NCBI RefSeq assembly: GCF_018207095.1
Contig: NZ_QOCZ01000001.1
Location: forward strand, 41,981-105,980
DNA: 64,000 nt
Direction: 5' to 3'
Source of the DNA: Nocardiopsis sp. MG754419
Lineage (GTDB): Bacteria; Actinomycetota; Actinomycetes; Streptosporangiales; Streptosporangiaceae
Shown piece by piece: positions 34,065 to 42,531 of the stretch. Positions within the stretch are counted from its first letter, which is position 1. Each line of letters opens with the position of its first letter. Under the pieces are notes generated by a model. The model ran no database searches, was not told the origin of the DNA, and saw nothing but the letters and a program-made list of their open reading frames with translations. A program made the translations under genes and the position numbers.

Positions 34065-34641
34065 CTCGTCTCGTCCCCCGTGTGGTGACCGGCCGGAGTC
34101 ATGGCGTGATCACCCTATGTGGTTGAGTGCAATTCGGTCGGTAACGACCAGCCGGATGGGGCCGTCCGCGATCTCTGTTCCCACACTCCCCAGGACCCCC
34201 GGGGTCCACACGTGTCGGGAGCCGTGGTGCGGCCCATCCCCGCCCTTTTCGCTCCGAGCCGAGCCGCCCCCGGCGCACTCTCGCCCGTTCCGGTGTCGTC
34301 CGTCCGGGTGGCGGTTCGGGTCGCACTGCCGTGGGGTCCACGGTGCGCAGGCCCGCCCTGATGGTGGACCGCGTCCGGGACGCCGGTGGGAGTCACCCCC
34401 GCGCGGGGGGGGAGGCGGGGCGAAGAGCTAAGGGGACGCGCGGACTCCGGCCCTCTGTTCCCGGCCGCTCCCTCGCTCGTGGTCGGCGCCGACCGACCCT
34501 GGGCGGGTCCGCGCCGATGGCGCGGCGCACCGACCACGACCACGATCCCGTTCGGACCCACACGCGCAGGGAGGGAACGGCCGTTCCGTCGTGGTGACGG
34601 GGACGGCCGTTCCCTCCCGCTCCTGCGTGGCGGAAGCGCTT
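34065..34641. other. Intergenic region between clp-like and xylB genes
   Basis: About 575 bp. At the left is the clp-like promoter region, with lower GC around 34115-34140 and a single HAIR half-site (34122-34128). The middle has no supported gene. At the right is the xylB terminator. Confidence 0.5.
34569..34618 (-). terminator. Terminator of xylB
   Basis: A perfect 16-bp stem, GGGAGGGAACGGCCGT (34569-34584) with 34603-34618, and an 18-nt loop, beginning 24 bp after the xylB stop codon. Confidence 0.8.
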
Positions 34642-36033
34642 CTACACCCCGTGCACGGCGTGGCGGAAGTGCGCGTAGCGCTCGCGCAGGTCCGTGCCGA
34701 TCTCAACGCCGTGGACGGGCTCCTCCTCGGGGGCGCCCAGGGTCCATGTGGGCGGACGCTCCTCGCCGGACAGGGCCCAGGCGGCCTGGCGGGCCGCGCC
34801 CAGGGCGACGTATTCGGCGGCCGGCGGCACCAGTACGGGGGCTCCCAGAACGAGAGGGGCGATGGCGCGGACCGCGGCCGAACGCGCGCCGCCCCCCACC
34901 AGCAGGACCCGCTCGGTCGGCACACCCTGATCGGCGAGAGCGGCCAGGCCGTCGGCGAGCCCGCACAGCATCCCTTCCACGGCCGCGCGGGCGATGTTGG
35001 CGGGGGTCATGTTGTCGCGGCGCAGTCCGTGCAGCGACCCGGTGGCCTCGGGGAGCTCGGGGGTGCGTTCACCGTCCAGGTAGGGCAGGAGCACGACCCC
35101 CTCGGCCCCCGGGCGCGCCCCCAGGGCGAGGTGGTCGAGCCCGGCCAGGTCGGTCCCCAGCATGGCGGCGGCCGAGCTCAGGACGCGTGCGGCGTTGAGG
35201 GTGCAGACCAGGGGCAGGTGGCCGCCGGTGGCGTCGGCGAACCCGCAGACCGTTCCGGTGGGGTCGTGACTGGGCCGGTCGTGGGCGGCGAACACGGTGC
35301 CGCTGGTGCCCAGGGACACCACCACGTCACCGGGGCGCACCCCCAGGCCGAGGGCGGCGCCCATGTTGTCGCCGGTGCCGGGGGCGATGAGGGCGCCTTC
35401 GGGGGTGTGGCCCACGCCCTCGGTGGGCGCCGCCACACGGGGCACCTCCAGCTCACGGCCGAACCCGCGCACCAGCAGGTCGGTGCGGTAGCCGTTCTCC
35501 GACGGCGACCAGTAGCCGGTGCCGGAGGCGTCGCCGCGGTCGGTGGTGGGTGCCTGGCGGGCCCCGGAGAGGCGCCAGGTGAGCCAGTCGTGGGGGAGCA
35601 TGACTCCGTGCGCGCGTGCGGCGAGGTCAGGTTCGTGCTCGGCGAACCAGCGCAGTTTGGTGATGGTGAAGCTGGCCACCGGCACGTTGCCGACGGCGTC
35701 CGCCCAGGCCTTCGGGCCGCCCAGTTCATCGACGAGGTCGTGCGCGGCCTCGGCGGAGCGGCCGTCGTTCCAGAGCAGTGAGGGGCGTACGACCTCCCCG
35801 GCCTCGTCGACCACGACCATGCCGTGCTGCTGACCGGCCACGGACACCGCCGAGACGTCGTCGAGCAGCCCGGAGGAGGCGGTGGTGAGGGCGCTCCACC
35901 AGTGGCGGGGGTGGGTCTCGGTGCCGTCGGGGTGCGGTGCGCGTCCCTCGCGCACCACCTTCCCGGTCGCGCTGTCGCAGACCACGACCTTGCAGGACTG
36001 TGTCGAGCTGTCGATTCCGGCGACGAGTGCCAT
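34642..36033 (-). CDS. xylB: Xylulokinase
   Basis: 463 residues. FGGY kinase with two actin-like domains: the N-terminus [20 protein letters not shown] binds phosphate. [29 protein letters not shown] and [21 protein letters not shown] are xylulokinase blocks. [13 protein letters not shown] carries the catalytic Asp, and [21 protein letters not shown] the C-terminal ATP site. It phosphorylates D-xylulose to xylulose 5-phosphate for the pentose phosphate pathway. Xylose isomerase is not adjacent. Together with the cellulase upstream it suits a plant-biomass degrader. Confidence 0.92.
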   Translation of the reverse strand: MALVAGIDSSTQSCKVVVCDSATGKVVREGRAPHPDGTETHPRHWWSALTTASSGLLDDVSAVSVAGQQHGMVVVDEAGEVVRPSLLWNDGRSAEAAHDLVDELGGPKAWADAVGNVPVASFTITKLRWFAEHEPDLAARAHGVMLPHDWLTWRLSGARQAPTTDRGDASGTGYWSPSENGYRTDLLVRGFGRELEVPRVAAPTEGVGHTPEGALIAPGTGDNMGAALGLGVRPGDVVVSLGTSGTVFAAHDRPSHDPTGTVCGFADATGGHLPLVCTLNAARVLSSAAAMLGTDLAGLDHLALGARPGAEGVVLLPYLDGERTPELPEATGSLHGLRRDNMTPANIARAAVEGMLCGLADGLAALADQGVPTERVLLVGGGARSAAVRAIAPLVLGAPVLVPPAAEYVALGAARQAAWALSGEERPPTWTLGAPEEEPVHGVEIGTDLRERYAHFRHAVHGV

Positions 36034-36163
36034 GTTCGCTCCGTGTGGGTGGTGGGGTCCTGGCCGAGCCTGGCCGGGCTCATTCTCCCACCCTGGTGAC
36101 CCCTCTCACAGCCCGGGGTGCGTCTGCCCTCCGCCCTTGCCCACGCATAGTCGGATCAATAAA

Positions 36164-36184
36164 ATTGAGCCGACACAACTCAAG
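36164..36184. promoter_or_regulatory. HAIR-type operator for the heat-shock repressor HspR
   Basis: ATTGAGC-N7-ACTCAAG matches the HspR consensus CTTGAGT-N7-ACTCAAG at 12 of 14 positions, with the right arm perfect and the spacing exact. It ends 17 bp before the start of the 135-residue gene, overlapping its likely promoter (an AT-rich run ends at 36166). Confidence 0.7.
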
Positions 36185-36201
36185 CCAGGAGGAGTGGTCC
36201 G

Positions 36202-36609
36202 ATGCACGTCACGGACGTCTTCGCGGAGGCCCAGGAGACCCTATGGGCCCGGCTCACCGCGAATCCGGTCATCCGGGTCGACAGTGGTCGACGCGGCGCC
36301 GACCTCGTGTTCGAGGTCGAACTCGCACCGGGCGTCGATCCGCACGAGATCCTCGTGCTGCACGAGGAACGCGCGCTCGTGCTGGTCCGCGCCGCAGACC
36401 GGTCGGTCCTGCACCGGATCCCCTTGGACACCCCGGTGGGCCGCCCCGTCCGGTGGGACCACCCCTCGGGCCTGCTCGTCACCGCGCGGCCGTCCGGTCC
36501 CGCTCCGGTCGCGCTCACCCCCGCGCTGCGACCACCGTCCCGCACGGCCCGTCTCCGCGCCGCCTTGGCCCGCTGCGGCGACCGACTGCGCGGCCTGTTC
36601 GTCGGCTGA
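36202..36609 (+). CDS. Small HspR-regulated protein, possibly Hsp20-like
   Basis: 135 residues from ATG 36202, with AGGAGGAG upstream. I do not recognise a close family. Features: N-terminal helix VTDVFAEAQETLWARL, then beta-strand pattern LVFEVELAPGVDPHEILVLHEERALVLVRA, RIPLDTPVGRPVRWDHPSGLLVTARP and a basic Arg-rich C-terminus. The strand order, with a GLLVTARP-like ending, resembles the alpha-crystallin/CS sandwich (A-x-L-x-x-G-V-L-T-I) though the consensus is weak. The HAIR operator argues for a stress chaperone role. Confidence 0.6.
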   Translation: MHVTDVFAEAQETLWARLTANPVIRVDSGRRGADLVFEVELAPGVDPHEILVLHEERALVLVRAADRSVLHRIPLDTPVGRPVRWDHPSGLLVTARPSGPAPVALTPALRPPSRTARLRAALARCGDRLRGLFVG

Positions 36610-36727
36610 TCGGCTCTCCGTCGCCCTCCCAGGGCACCGGCCCTGGCCACCGTCGCGTTCTTCGGTGCGCGTGGAACCGCGACGGACCGAACGGTACGGT
36701 TCCCGAGGTCTGTGGCGGACAGGACGA

Positions 36728-36755
36728 GGGCGCCCCCGATCACTCGCGGGCGCCC
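36728..36755. terminator. Bidirectional hairpin between convergent genes
   Basis: GGGCGCCC at 36728-36735 and again at 36748-36755 (self-complementary arms) forms a stem followed by TTCTT on the plus strand; it lies between the stress gene and the flavin reductase gene. Confidence 0.55.
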
Positions 36756-36789
36756 TTCTTCCCGGGCGAAGGGAAGTCCGTGGGTTCGA

Positions 36790-37311
36790 TCAGACCAGTG
36801 GGGCCACCGAGGAGAAGGTGCCCCGGTGGTACACCAGTGGCGGCCGAGGGTCCTCCAGGACCACCGTGTGCGTCACCTGACCGACGACCAGCCAGTGGTC
36901 ACCGATGAGCCGGGTGTCGAACCGCTCGCACACCAGGTGCGCGGAGGCGCCGTCCAGCAGCGGCACCTCGGCCGGTCCGAACCGCCACGAGGTCGGCGGG
37001 GCGAATCGGTCCACGCCGGTGCGCGCGAACCGGGACGCCAGTTCCGCCTGGCCCTCACTCAGCAACTGCACCCCGAACTCGCCGGCCCGACGCAGGGTCG
37101 GCCAGGTGGACGAGGAATCGGCGACGTAGAACGACACCAGTGGCGGGTTCAGGCTCACGCTGGTGAACGACGTGGCGGTCAGCCCCACCGGGCGTCCCTC
37201 GACATGGGCGGTGATCACGACGACGCCCGCCGGATGATGGCGCATCGTCGCGCGGAACCGGTCGGACTCGGCCGGGGCCCGGGTACGGTCGGCGGTCTCC
37301 GTGACGCTCAA
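36790..37311 (-). CDS. Flavin reductase (HpaC/SsuE-like partner)
   Basis: 173 residues if the TTG at 37311 is used, which has GGGAGAG upstream; longer frames add an unlikely tail. The FMN-binding split barrel is seen in FRATMRHHPAGVVVITAHVEGRPVGLTATSFTSVSLNPPLVSFYV, then GEFGVQLLSEGQAELASRFA and a C-terminal DPRPPLVYHRG. Such enzymes supply reduced FMN to two-component monooxygenases. The SsuD-like gene two steps upstream in the same operon is the obvious partner. Confidence 0.88.
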   Translation of the reverse strand: MSVTETADRTRAPAESDRFRATMRHHPAGVVVITAHVEGRPVGLTATSFTSVSLNPPLVSFYVADSSSTWPTLRRAGEFGVQLLSEGQAELASRFARTGVDRFAPPTSWRFGPAEVPLLDGASAHLVCERFDTRLIGDHWLVVGQVTHTVVLEDPRPPLVYHRGTFSSVAPLV

Positions 37312-37340
37312 CGGACTCTCCCTGATGGGTCGGAAAGCGG

Positions 37341-37886
37341 TCAGACGGGTGTGGTGCGGTGGTGCGCGGTCGCTCGCAGGGACGCGGCCGACCGTTCCGC
37401 CCACGGGCCCAGGACCTCGTCCAGGGCCGTCGGCGGCGTACCGCCGGAGGGGATGGCCTCCTGCAACAGGGCCAACCCGGAGGTGGGCACCGTGGCGCCC
37501 AGTTCCAGCAACAGCGGTCTCAGGTGCACGTCCACCGCGAGGGTGTGCGCGGGCGAGCCCATCACCAGGACCGGCACCGCGGTCACCCCGTCCAGACCAC
37601 CGGTGGGCAGGAGGTCCAGGAAGACCTTCAGCAGTCCGGTGTAGGTGGCCTTGTAGGTGGGACTGGCGACGACCAACAGGTCGCTCGCGCGGACCCGCTC
37701 CAGTGCCGACCGCACGTCCGGCGGCGGGCCGGGTGTGAGCAACAGCGGCCGCAGTTCCGCCAGGTCCAGCAGGTCGGGTTCGTCGGACAGTCCGGCGGCG
37801 ACGGTGGCGTGTCGGGCCACGGCCGTCGCGGCGGTGGCGGTGCGTGAGCGCGGCCGGGGGTTGCCGACCAGGGCGGTGGTGGTCAT
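37341..37886 (-). CDS. NADPH-dependent FMN reductase (flavodoxin fold)
   Basis: 181 residues from ATG 37886. The N-terminus ALVGNPRPRSRTATAATAVARH binds the FMN phosphate. SDLLVVASPTYKATYTGLLKVFLDLLP is the family signature, with HTLAVDVHLRPLLLELGA following. This matches the SsuE/MsuE-type reductase fold that delivers FMNH2 to sulfonate monooxygenases. The operon therefore encodes two flavin reductases of different folds. Confidence 0.9.
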   Translation of the reverse strand: MTTTALVGNPRPRSRTATAATAVARHATVAAGLSDEPDLLDLAELRPLLLTPGPPPDVRSALERVRASDLLVVASPTYKATYTGLLKVFLDLLPTGGLDGVTAVPVLVMGSPAHTLAVDVHLRPLLLELGATVPTSGLALLQEAIPSGGTPPTALDEVLGPWAERSAASLRATAHHRTTPV

Positions 37887-37902
37887 GGTGGGGACCTTCG
37901 GA

Positions 37903-39090
37903 TCAGGACGGTGCGACGGCGGTGTCGGTGGCCGCCGGGGCGGGTGAGGTGAACGGGACACTGGTGACCGAGGAGGTCACCGGGCCGTCCGGGTGGCTCC
38001 ACAGCCCTCGTTCGGCCAGGAGAGGCAGGACGCCCTCGCCGAACCAGTACGCCTCCTCCAGGTGCGGGTAGCCCGACAGCACGAACTCGGTGACGCCGGC
38101 CTCGTGGAACTCCTCGATCAGACGCGCGACCTGCTCATGGCTGCCGACCAGGGCGGTGCCCGCACCGCCCCGGGCCAGCCCCACGCCCGCCCACAGGTTC
38201 GGGTGGATCTCCAGGTCGGCGGTGCTGCCGCCGTGCAGGTCCAGCATGCGGCGCTGGCCCTCGGACTCGCTGCGCCGCAGGCTCCTCTGCACTTCGGCGA
38301 TGGTCTCGGGGGAGAGGTCCTCGATCAGGCGCCGGGCCTGGGCCCAGGCCTCCTCCTCGGTGTCACGGCTGATCACGTGCAACCGGATCCCGTATTCCAG
38401 GGACCGACCGCGCTCGGCCGCCAAGGAGCGCACGCGCGCGATCTTGTCGGCCACCGCGGCCGGGGGTTCCCCCCAGGTCAGATAGGTGTCGACGCGGGAG
38501 GCGGCGACCTCCAGCGCGGCGGGGGAGGATCCACCGAAGTACACCGGTGGACGCGGCACCGGCGTCCGTTGCAGGGCTGCCCCCTCCACCCTCACGTGCT
38601 CACCGGCGAAGTCGACGGTCTCGCCCCGCCACAGCCCGTCGACCACGCGCAGGAACTCGTCGGTGCGACGGTACCGCGCGTCCTTGTCCAGGAAGTCGCC
38701 GTGTTGGCGTTGTTCGGCGGACTCGCCGCCGGTCACCACGTTGAGCAGCAACCGCCCCTCGCTCAGCCGCTGGTAGGTGCTCGCCATCTGCGCGGCCAGG
38801 GTGGGACTGAGCAGCCCCGGGCGGAAGGCCACCAGGAACTTCAGTCGTCGGGTCGCGCCGACCAGCATCGCGGTGGTCAGCCAGGCGTCCTCGCACCACG
38901 CGCCGGTGGGGGTGAGCGCTCCCTCGAACCCGAGGCGCTCGGCGGCCAGGGCGATCTGGGAGAGATACTCCACCGACGGTTCGCGGGTCCGCCAGGCGGC
39001 GAAGGACACGACGTCCGCGCCGTGTCCGCCGCCGACGACGCCTCTGCCGTCCCCCTGGGTGGGGAGGAACCAGTGGAAGGTCAAGGGCAT
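37903..39090 (-). CDS. ssuD: LLM-class FMNH2-dependent alkanesulfonate monooxygenase
   Basis: 395 residues. The start FHWFLPTQGDGRGVVGG with YLSQIALAAERLGFEGALTPTGAWCEDAW is typical of SsuD, as are LKFLVAFRPGLLSPTLAAQMASTYQRLSEGRLLLNVVTGGE, YRRTDEFLRVV and RTPVPRPPVYFGGSSPAALEVAA. It cleaves C-S bonds of alkanesulfonates to sulfite and aldehyde using reduced FMN and oxygen. The gene order reductase-reductase-SsuD-SfnB, and the facing transport genes, make a sulfonate utilisation role likely. Confidence 0.9.
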   Translation of the reverse strand: MPLTFHWFLPTQGDGRGVVGGGHGADVVSFAAWRTREPSVEYLSQIALAAERLGFEGALTPTGAWCEDAWLTTAMLVGATRRLKFLVAFRPGLLSPTLAAQMASTYQRLSEGRLLLNVVTGGESAEQRQHGDFLDKDARYRRTDEFLRVVDGLWRGETVDFAGEHVRVEGAALQRTPVPRPPVYFGGSSPAALEVAASRVDTYLTWGEPPAAVADKIARVRSLAAERGRSLEYGIRLHVISRDTEEEAWAQARRLIEDLSPETIAEVQRSLRRSESEGQRRMLDLHGGSTADLEIHPNLWAGVGLARGGAGTALVGSHEQVARLIEEFHEAGVTEFVLSGYPHLEEAYWFGEGVLPLLAERGLWSHPDGPVTSSVTSVPFTSPAPAATDTAVAPS

Positions 39091-39110
39091 GGGTGTTCCC
39101 GTCCTTCGGG

Positions 39111-40379
39111 TCAGATCTGACCGTGCCGCGGGGGACGGCGACGGTTGAGGGAGAAGTCGCCGATGTGCTGGACCTTCCAGCGCACCGGGTCGTGGACGGT
39201 GTGGGTGCGGGTGTCCCGCCAGTACCGGTGCAGGTTGGCGGGGTCCGCGGTGGCGCGTGTGCCCGCCACCTCGAACAGGTCGGAGGAGACCTCGACCGCG
39301 ACGCGCCCGCCGACGACCTTCGCGGCGGCCACCGCGATCGAGGCCTCGGCGGTGGCGTCGACCGCCTCCGCGGACTCCGCACCCTCGCCGGTGAGGACCG
39401 CGTCGGCCGCGTCCACACGGCCGGCGGCGGTGTTCAACAGGGCCTCGGCCGAGCGCACCCGGACCTCCAGTTCACCGAACCGCTGCACCAGCAGCGGATC
39501 CTCGGCGGCGGTGTCCACACCGCTCTCGAACCAGGGGCGGCTCTTGGTGCGCACGAACTCCGCGGCCTCCTCCAGGGCCCCGCGTGCCGCGCCGACGTCG
39601 ATGGCGGTGTGCAGCAGCTGCGCCAGGGCCCCGTAGGTCGTGGGTTCGGTGAAGGTCAGGTACTGGGGCAGGACCAGGTGCGCGGGCACGTCCACCCCGG
39701 CCAGGTGAACCGTCCCGCTCGCCGTGGTGCGCTGGCCCATACCGACCCAGTCGTCCTCGACGCGGACGCCCGGGTGGTCGGCCGGCACGAACGCGATGTG
39801 CGGCCGCGGTCCCTCCGCGGTGTCCGCGGGGGCGACCACCGCGAGCCAGTCGGCGAACAGCGAACCGGTGGCGTAGTACTTGGTGCCGTTCACGGTGTAC
39901 CGGCCACCGTCGCGGTCGATCCGGGTGGCGTGGGTGTGCGCCGTCCGGCCCGACCGTTCGGCCTGGGCGTTGCTCACCAGGGAGCCGGTGAGCACGTCGC
40001 CGAAGACCTGTTCCCGGGCCGGGGCCCCGCCGCGCAACCGCAGGGCGTTGAGGAACGCGAAGTGCGGTTGCAGCACCTGGGCCAGGCTGAGGTCGGCGGT
40101 GCCGAGCAGGCGGAGCACCTCGGTGACGGTGCTCGCGGGCACCCCGGCCCCGCCCAGGTCGCGCGGGACGGTGATGCCGAGCAGGCCGGCTCGGGAGAGC
40201 GAGCGGATCTGTGCGTGGGGCAGACAGCGTTCACGGTCGCGCGCGGCCGCGCCCTCCGCGATCGTGGGCAGGAGCTCCCGCGCGACCCGGATCGCCTCGG
40301 CGCCGCCGGTGAGGACACGAGCGGGGGTGTCGTCGTCCGCGGTGGCCTCGTGGGCGGGACCGGTGATCGTCTCGGACAA
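39111..40379 (-). CDS. SfnB/DszC-like sulfur-acquisition flavoprotein (acyl-CoA dehydrogenase fold)
   Basis: 422 residues from the TTG at 40379, seven bases after GGAGG. Acyl-CoA-dehydrogenase-type domains are in order: helical N-terminus (LLPTIAEGAAARDRERCLPHAQIRSLSRAGLLGITVPRDLGGAG), central barrel (GSLVSNAQAERSGR, YTVNGTKYYATGSLFADWLAVV) and helical C-terminus ending YWRDTRTHTVHDPVRWKVQHIGDF, the SfnB/DszC signature end. These enzymes use FMNH2 to oxygenate organosulfur compounds such as dimethylsulfone or thiophenes. It is the first gene of the minus-strand operon. Confidence 0.88.
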   Translation of the reverse strand: MSETITGPAHEATADDDTPARVLTGGAEAIRVARELLPTIAEGAAARDRERCLPHAQIRSLSRAGLLGITVPRDLGGAGVPASTVTEVLRLLGTADLSLAQVLQPHFAFLNALRLRGGAPAREQVFGDVLTGSLVSNAQAERSGRTAHTHATRIDRDGGRYTVNGTKYYATGSLFADWLAVVAPADTAEGPRPHIAFVPADHPGVRVEDDWVGMGQRTTASGTVHLAGVDVPAHLVLPQYLTFTEPTTYGALAQLLHTAIDVGAARGALEEAAEFVRTKSRPWFESGVDTAAEDPLLVQRFGELEVRVRSAEALLNTAAGRVDAADAVLTGEGAESAEAVDATAEASIAVAAAKVVGGRVAVEVSSDLFEVAGTRATADPANLHRYWRDTRTHTVHDPVRWKVQHIGDFSLNRRRPPRHGQI

Positions 40380-41084
40380 GGGGAACCTCCTGGGCTGGGG
40401 CGCGGCCGACCCGCACCGGTAATCCGGAATACCTACTGGAATTACCTGAAATACAAGCACGGGTCGGCCACGGACGGTCGTCGTCACCCGACCGTCGGCG
40501 TGGCGCGGTCAGGTGGACCGGGAGGGTTCGGGGGCCGCACCCGGCAACGCGTATCTGCCCACCTCGCGGCGCTCGTACGCCACCGGATCCGAGGGCGCTC
40601 GCGTGCGCGCGTGGCGCCGTGGCCGTCGTGCGCGCCGCGGGGGAGGGAGGGTGTCGTGTGCGGGGCTCGTCGGACCGGACGGGTGGCGTGCGGTCATCGA
40701 GGTCGGCCTTTCGCGAGTGGGTCGCGGTGAGATGTCCGGGCCGAGGCTCATCGGCCGCTCCGCGCATGGCGGCCACCTCGGCCCGGAACAAGAACGGCCT
40801 CGCTCTGCTGTTCCGTCCGACGGGGTGGCCCGGACGGTCCGTGGGTGGGGCCGCTCCACGCCGCCCGGCTCCGCGATCCCGACCGGCGTGGCCACCACCA
40901 TGATCCCTGTAACCCGATTTTGTCAACCAAGAAAGTAGGGAATGCGAATGGTGTGACGCGTGGTGTCGATGAGTGTGGTGATGGTCGATGGGGGGTGGTG
41001 CTTTGTGGGGTGGGCGTGCAGTATGTGACACGCGATGGAGGCCACTACCGACTAAACCTGTAGGGAATATGGTTTACTGGTGTC
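40380..41084. other. Divergent regulatory region between the two sulfur operons
   Basis: 705 bp with no supported gene; the long frames here have no motif or ribosome site. Near the left (40417-40449) are three related short blocks, GGTAATCC, GGAATACC and GGAATTACC, likely the operator of the minus-strand operon. On the right GTAGGGAAT occurs at 40935-40943 and at 41060-41068, and TAAACC and GGTTTA frame the second copy (41053-41076). The rest is high-GC filler. Confidence 0.5.
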
Positions 41085-41156
41085 ATGGCAGTCAGCGCAT
41101 CCGAACACCATCGCCCCTGGCGGCGGGCGCTCACCTTCGACGAGCACTGTCAGTGA
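41085..41156 (+). CDS. Probable cysteine leader peptide
   Basis: A 23-codon frame starts at ATG 41085, 120 bp before the cysteine dioxygenase gene. Its end reads LTFDEHCQ-stop, with one Cys codon (TGT, 41148-41150) directly before Gln and the stop. Actinobacterial sulfur operons often carry such short peptides with terminal cysteines, thought to sense cysteine by ribosome stalling. The Cys codon begins the left arm of a hairpin that spans the stop codon, as an attenuator would. Known family members usually have more Arg and a VD motif, so this is a divergent case. Confidence 0.55.
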   Translation: MAVSASEHHRPWRRALTFDEHCQ

Positions 41157-41181
41157 CCCCGTCTCCGGGCCGCCACTGACA
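41148..41181 (+). promoter_or_regulatory. Attenuator-like hairpin over the leader-peptide stop codon
   Basis: TGTCAGTG (41148-41155) pairs perfectly with CACTGACA (41174-41181) across an 18-nt loop. The left arm starts at the only Cys codon of the leader peptide and includes most of its stop codon. A ribosome waiting at this codon would keep the hairpin open. Confidence 0.55.
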
Positions 41182-41204
41182 CGATCGAGAAGGCAAGAAG
41201 GACC

Positions 41205-41789
41205 ATGACCGTCAACGACATCGCCGCACACGCCCAGAGCCTGAGCGCCCCGGCCGGCACCGTCGCGCCGACCCCGCTCACCCTGGACCGCCTGTCCGAG
41301 CTGACCGCAACGGTCGCCGAGGAGGTCCGCCAGGGGCTGCACGAGTTCCACTTCGACGCCGAGGACCGGTGGTCGGTCCGGCTGCACGCCGACGACTACA
41401 CCGACGTCTGGCTCATCTCCTGGACGCCCGACCAGTCCACGCGGCTCCACGATCACGCGGGCTCCCTGGGCGCCCTCACCGTGGTCACCGGTGAACTGGT
41501 CGAGTGGTACTGGGAGGCCGGGCTGCGTGAGCGCACCCTCCCCGCGCGCGAGGGTGGCCGCTTCCCCCTCGGCCACGTGCACGACGTCATCAACACCTCG
41601 GACCGTCCGGCCGTGAGCGTCCACGCCTACTCGCCGCCGCTGACCGCCATGCACTACTACGAGGTCACCGACCAGGACGCGCTGCGCCGCACCGGCAGCA
41701 TCCTCACCACCGACCCCGAGCCGGACGTTCCCACCCTGGACTCCGTCCCCTCCACCGAGGAGGCCGTCACGGGAGAGGGTCGGCGATGA
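41205..41789 (+). CDS. Cysteine dioxygenase family protein
   Basis: 194 residues from ATG 41205. Cupin fold with the iron-binding pattern LHDHAGS (H82, H84) and a third histidine in GHVHDVIN (H126, or H124), and VSVHAYSPPLTAMHYYEV at the end, diagnostic of bacterial cysteine dioxygenase. It oxidises cysteine to cysteine sulfinate, the first step in cysteine breakdown. It overlaps the rhodanese gene by four bases. A leader peptide with a Cys codon upstream suggests control by cysteine. Confidence 0.9.
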   Translation: MTVNDIAAHAQSLSAPAGTVAPTPLTLDRLSELTATVAEEVRQGLHEFHFDAEDRWSVRLHADDYTDVWLISWTPDQSTRLHDHAGSLGALTVVTGELVEWYWEAGLRERTLPAREGGRFPLGHVHDVINTSDRPAVSVHAYSPPLTAMHYYEVTDQDALRRTGSILTTDPEPDVPTLDSVPSTEEAVTGEGRR

Positions 41790-42187
41790 GCGAGCGTCCG
41801 ACCAGCGCCGTCCAACGACTCCTCGACGCCAAGCGCGTGCACCTGGAGCGCCTCGACCCGCTCCAGGCCCGGCGGGCCCAGAGCGAGGGCGCCCTGTTGG
41901 TCGACACCCGTCCGGCCGTCAATCGCGACGGTGAGGGCGAGATCCCCGGGGCCCTCGTGATCGACCGCAACGTCCTGGAATGGCGGCTGGATCCCAGTAG
42001 CCCCGACCGTGTGCCCGAAGCCGACTCCGCCGAGCGGCGCGTCGTGCTGTTCTGTAACGAGGGCTACGCCTCCAGCCTGGCCGCGGTCCAGCTCCAGGAA
42101 TTGGGTCTGCCGCACGCCACCGACCTGGTCGGGGGCTTCCGTGCCTGGCGGGCCGCCGGTCTTCCGGTGACCGAGCCGCGCGGCTGA
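41786..42187 (+). CDS. Rhodanese-like sulfurtransferase
   Basis: 133 residues, ATGA overlap with the dioxygenase gene. A single rhodanese domain: ALLVDTRPAVNRDGEGEIPGALVIDRNVLEWRLDP, active-site Cys90 in VVLFCNEGYASSLAA, then LVGGFRAWRAAGLPV. Rhodaneses carry persulfide sulfur, for example from thiosulfate. Operon pairing with cysteine dioxygenase is a common actinobacterial arrangement and suggests handling of sulfane sulfur or sulfite made from cysteine. Confidence 0.92.
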   Translation: MSERPTSAVQRLLDAKRVHLERLDPLQARRAQSEGALLVDTRPAVNRDGEGEIPGALVIDRNVLEWRLDPSSPDRVPEADSAERRVVLFCNEGYASSLAAVQLQELGLPHATDLVGGFRAWRAAGLPVTEPRG

Positions 42188-42284
42188 CGCCGGCCGTCAC
42201 CGGGCCGCGTTCGCGTTCGTGCCCGGTCCCCGCGGTGGTGTGATGCACCACGCGACAAGGGCCGGCGCCACGCGCGTTCTTTAT

Positions 42285-42305
42285 CTATACTAAATCAGTA
42301 GGTTT
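42285..42305. promoter_or_regulatory. Sulfur-island operator copy (reverse orientation)
   Basis: Read on the minus strand, this 21-bp AT-rich element begins AAACCTACT and ends AGTATAG, matching the elements at 46011 and 47503 in spacing and in most positions. It lies 77 bp before the small membrane peptide and exporter genes. Confidence 0.5.
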
Positions 42306-42381
42306 ACTAGAAATTAGCCGATCGTGCCACGTTCGGCCGTATCCCCCGAGGGCGCCCGAGCGCCCGGAAACCGAGAAGGAC

Positions 42382-42531
42382 ATGAGCGAGACACCCTCCA
42401 CCCCCACACCCGACGAGGCTCCTGCGCGGACCGGGTTCCGGCTCAGCGAGGACTGGGCCGCCACCCTCACCGGACTCGTCCTGCTCGGCCTGGCCCTGGT
42501 CGGCGTCATCCCCGCGGGGCTGATCCCATGA
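42382..42531 (+). CDS. 49-residue membrane peptide coupled to the exporter gene
   Basis: From ATG 42382 with AGAAGGA upstream. A polar, proline-rich start of about 22 residues (ETPSTPTPDEAPARTG) is followed by one transmembrane helix, AATLTGLVLLGLALVGVIPAG, and the peptide ends there. Its stop overlaps the exporter ATG (ATGA), implying translational coupling. Too short for most gene finders. It resembles short accessory subunits of transporters; its helix start (LSEDWAATLTGL) resembles the N-terminus of longer YeiH homologues, so it may be a split-off first segment. Confidence 0.65.
   Translation: MSETPSTPTPDEAPARTGFRLSEDWAATLTGLVLLGLALVGVIPAGLIP

Noticed and set aside
34122..34128. GTTGAGT near the clp-like promoter as a HAIR operator
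   Set aside because: Only one half-site matches; the second arm at N7 spacing agrees in about 2 of 7 positions, so it is recorded only as a half-site.
40509..40938. Several overlapping ORFs of 90-140 codons between the two sulfur operons
   Set aside because: All are Arg, Pro and Gly rich frames on both strands with no motif, typical of GC-rich non-coding DNA.
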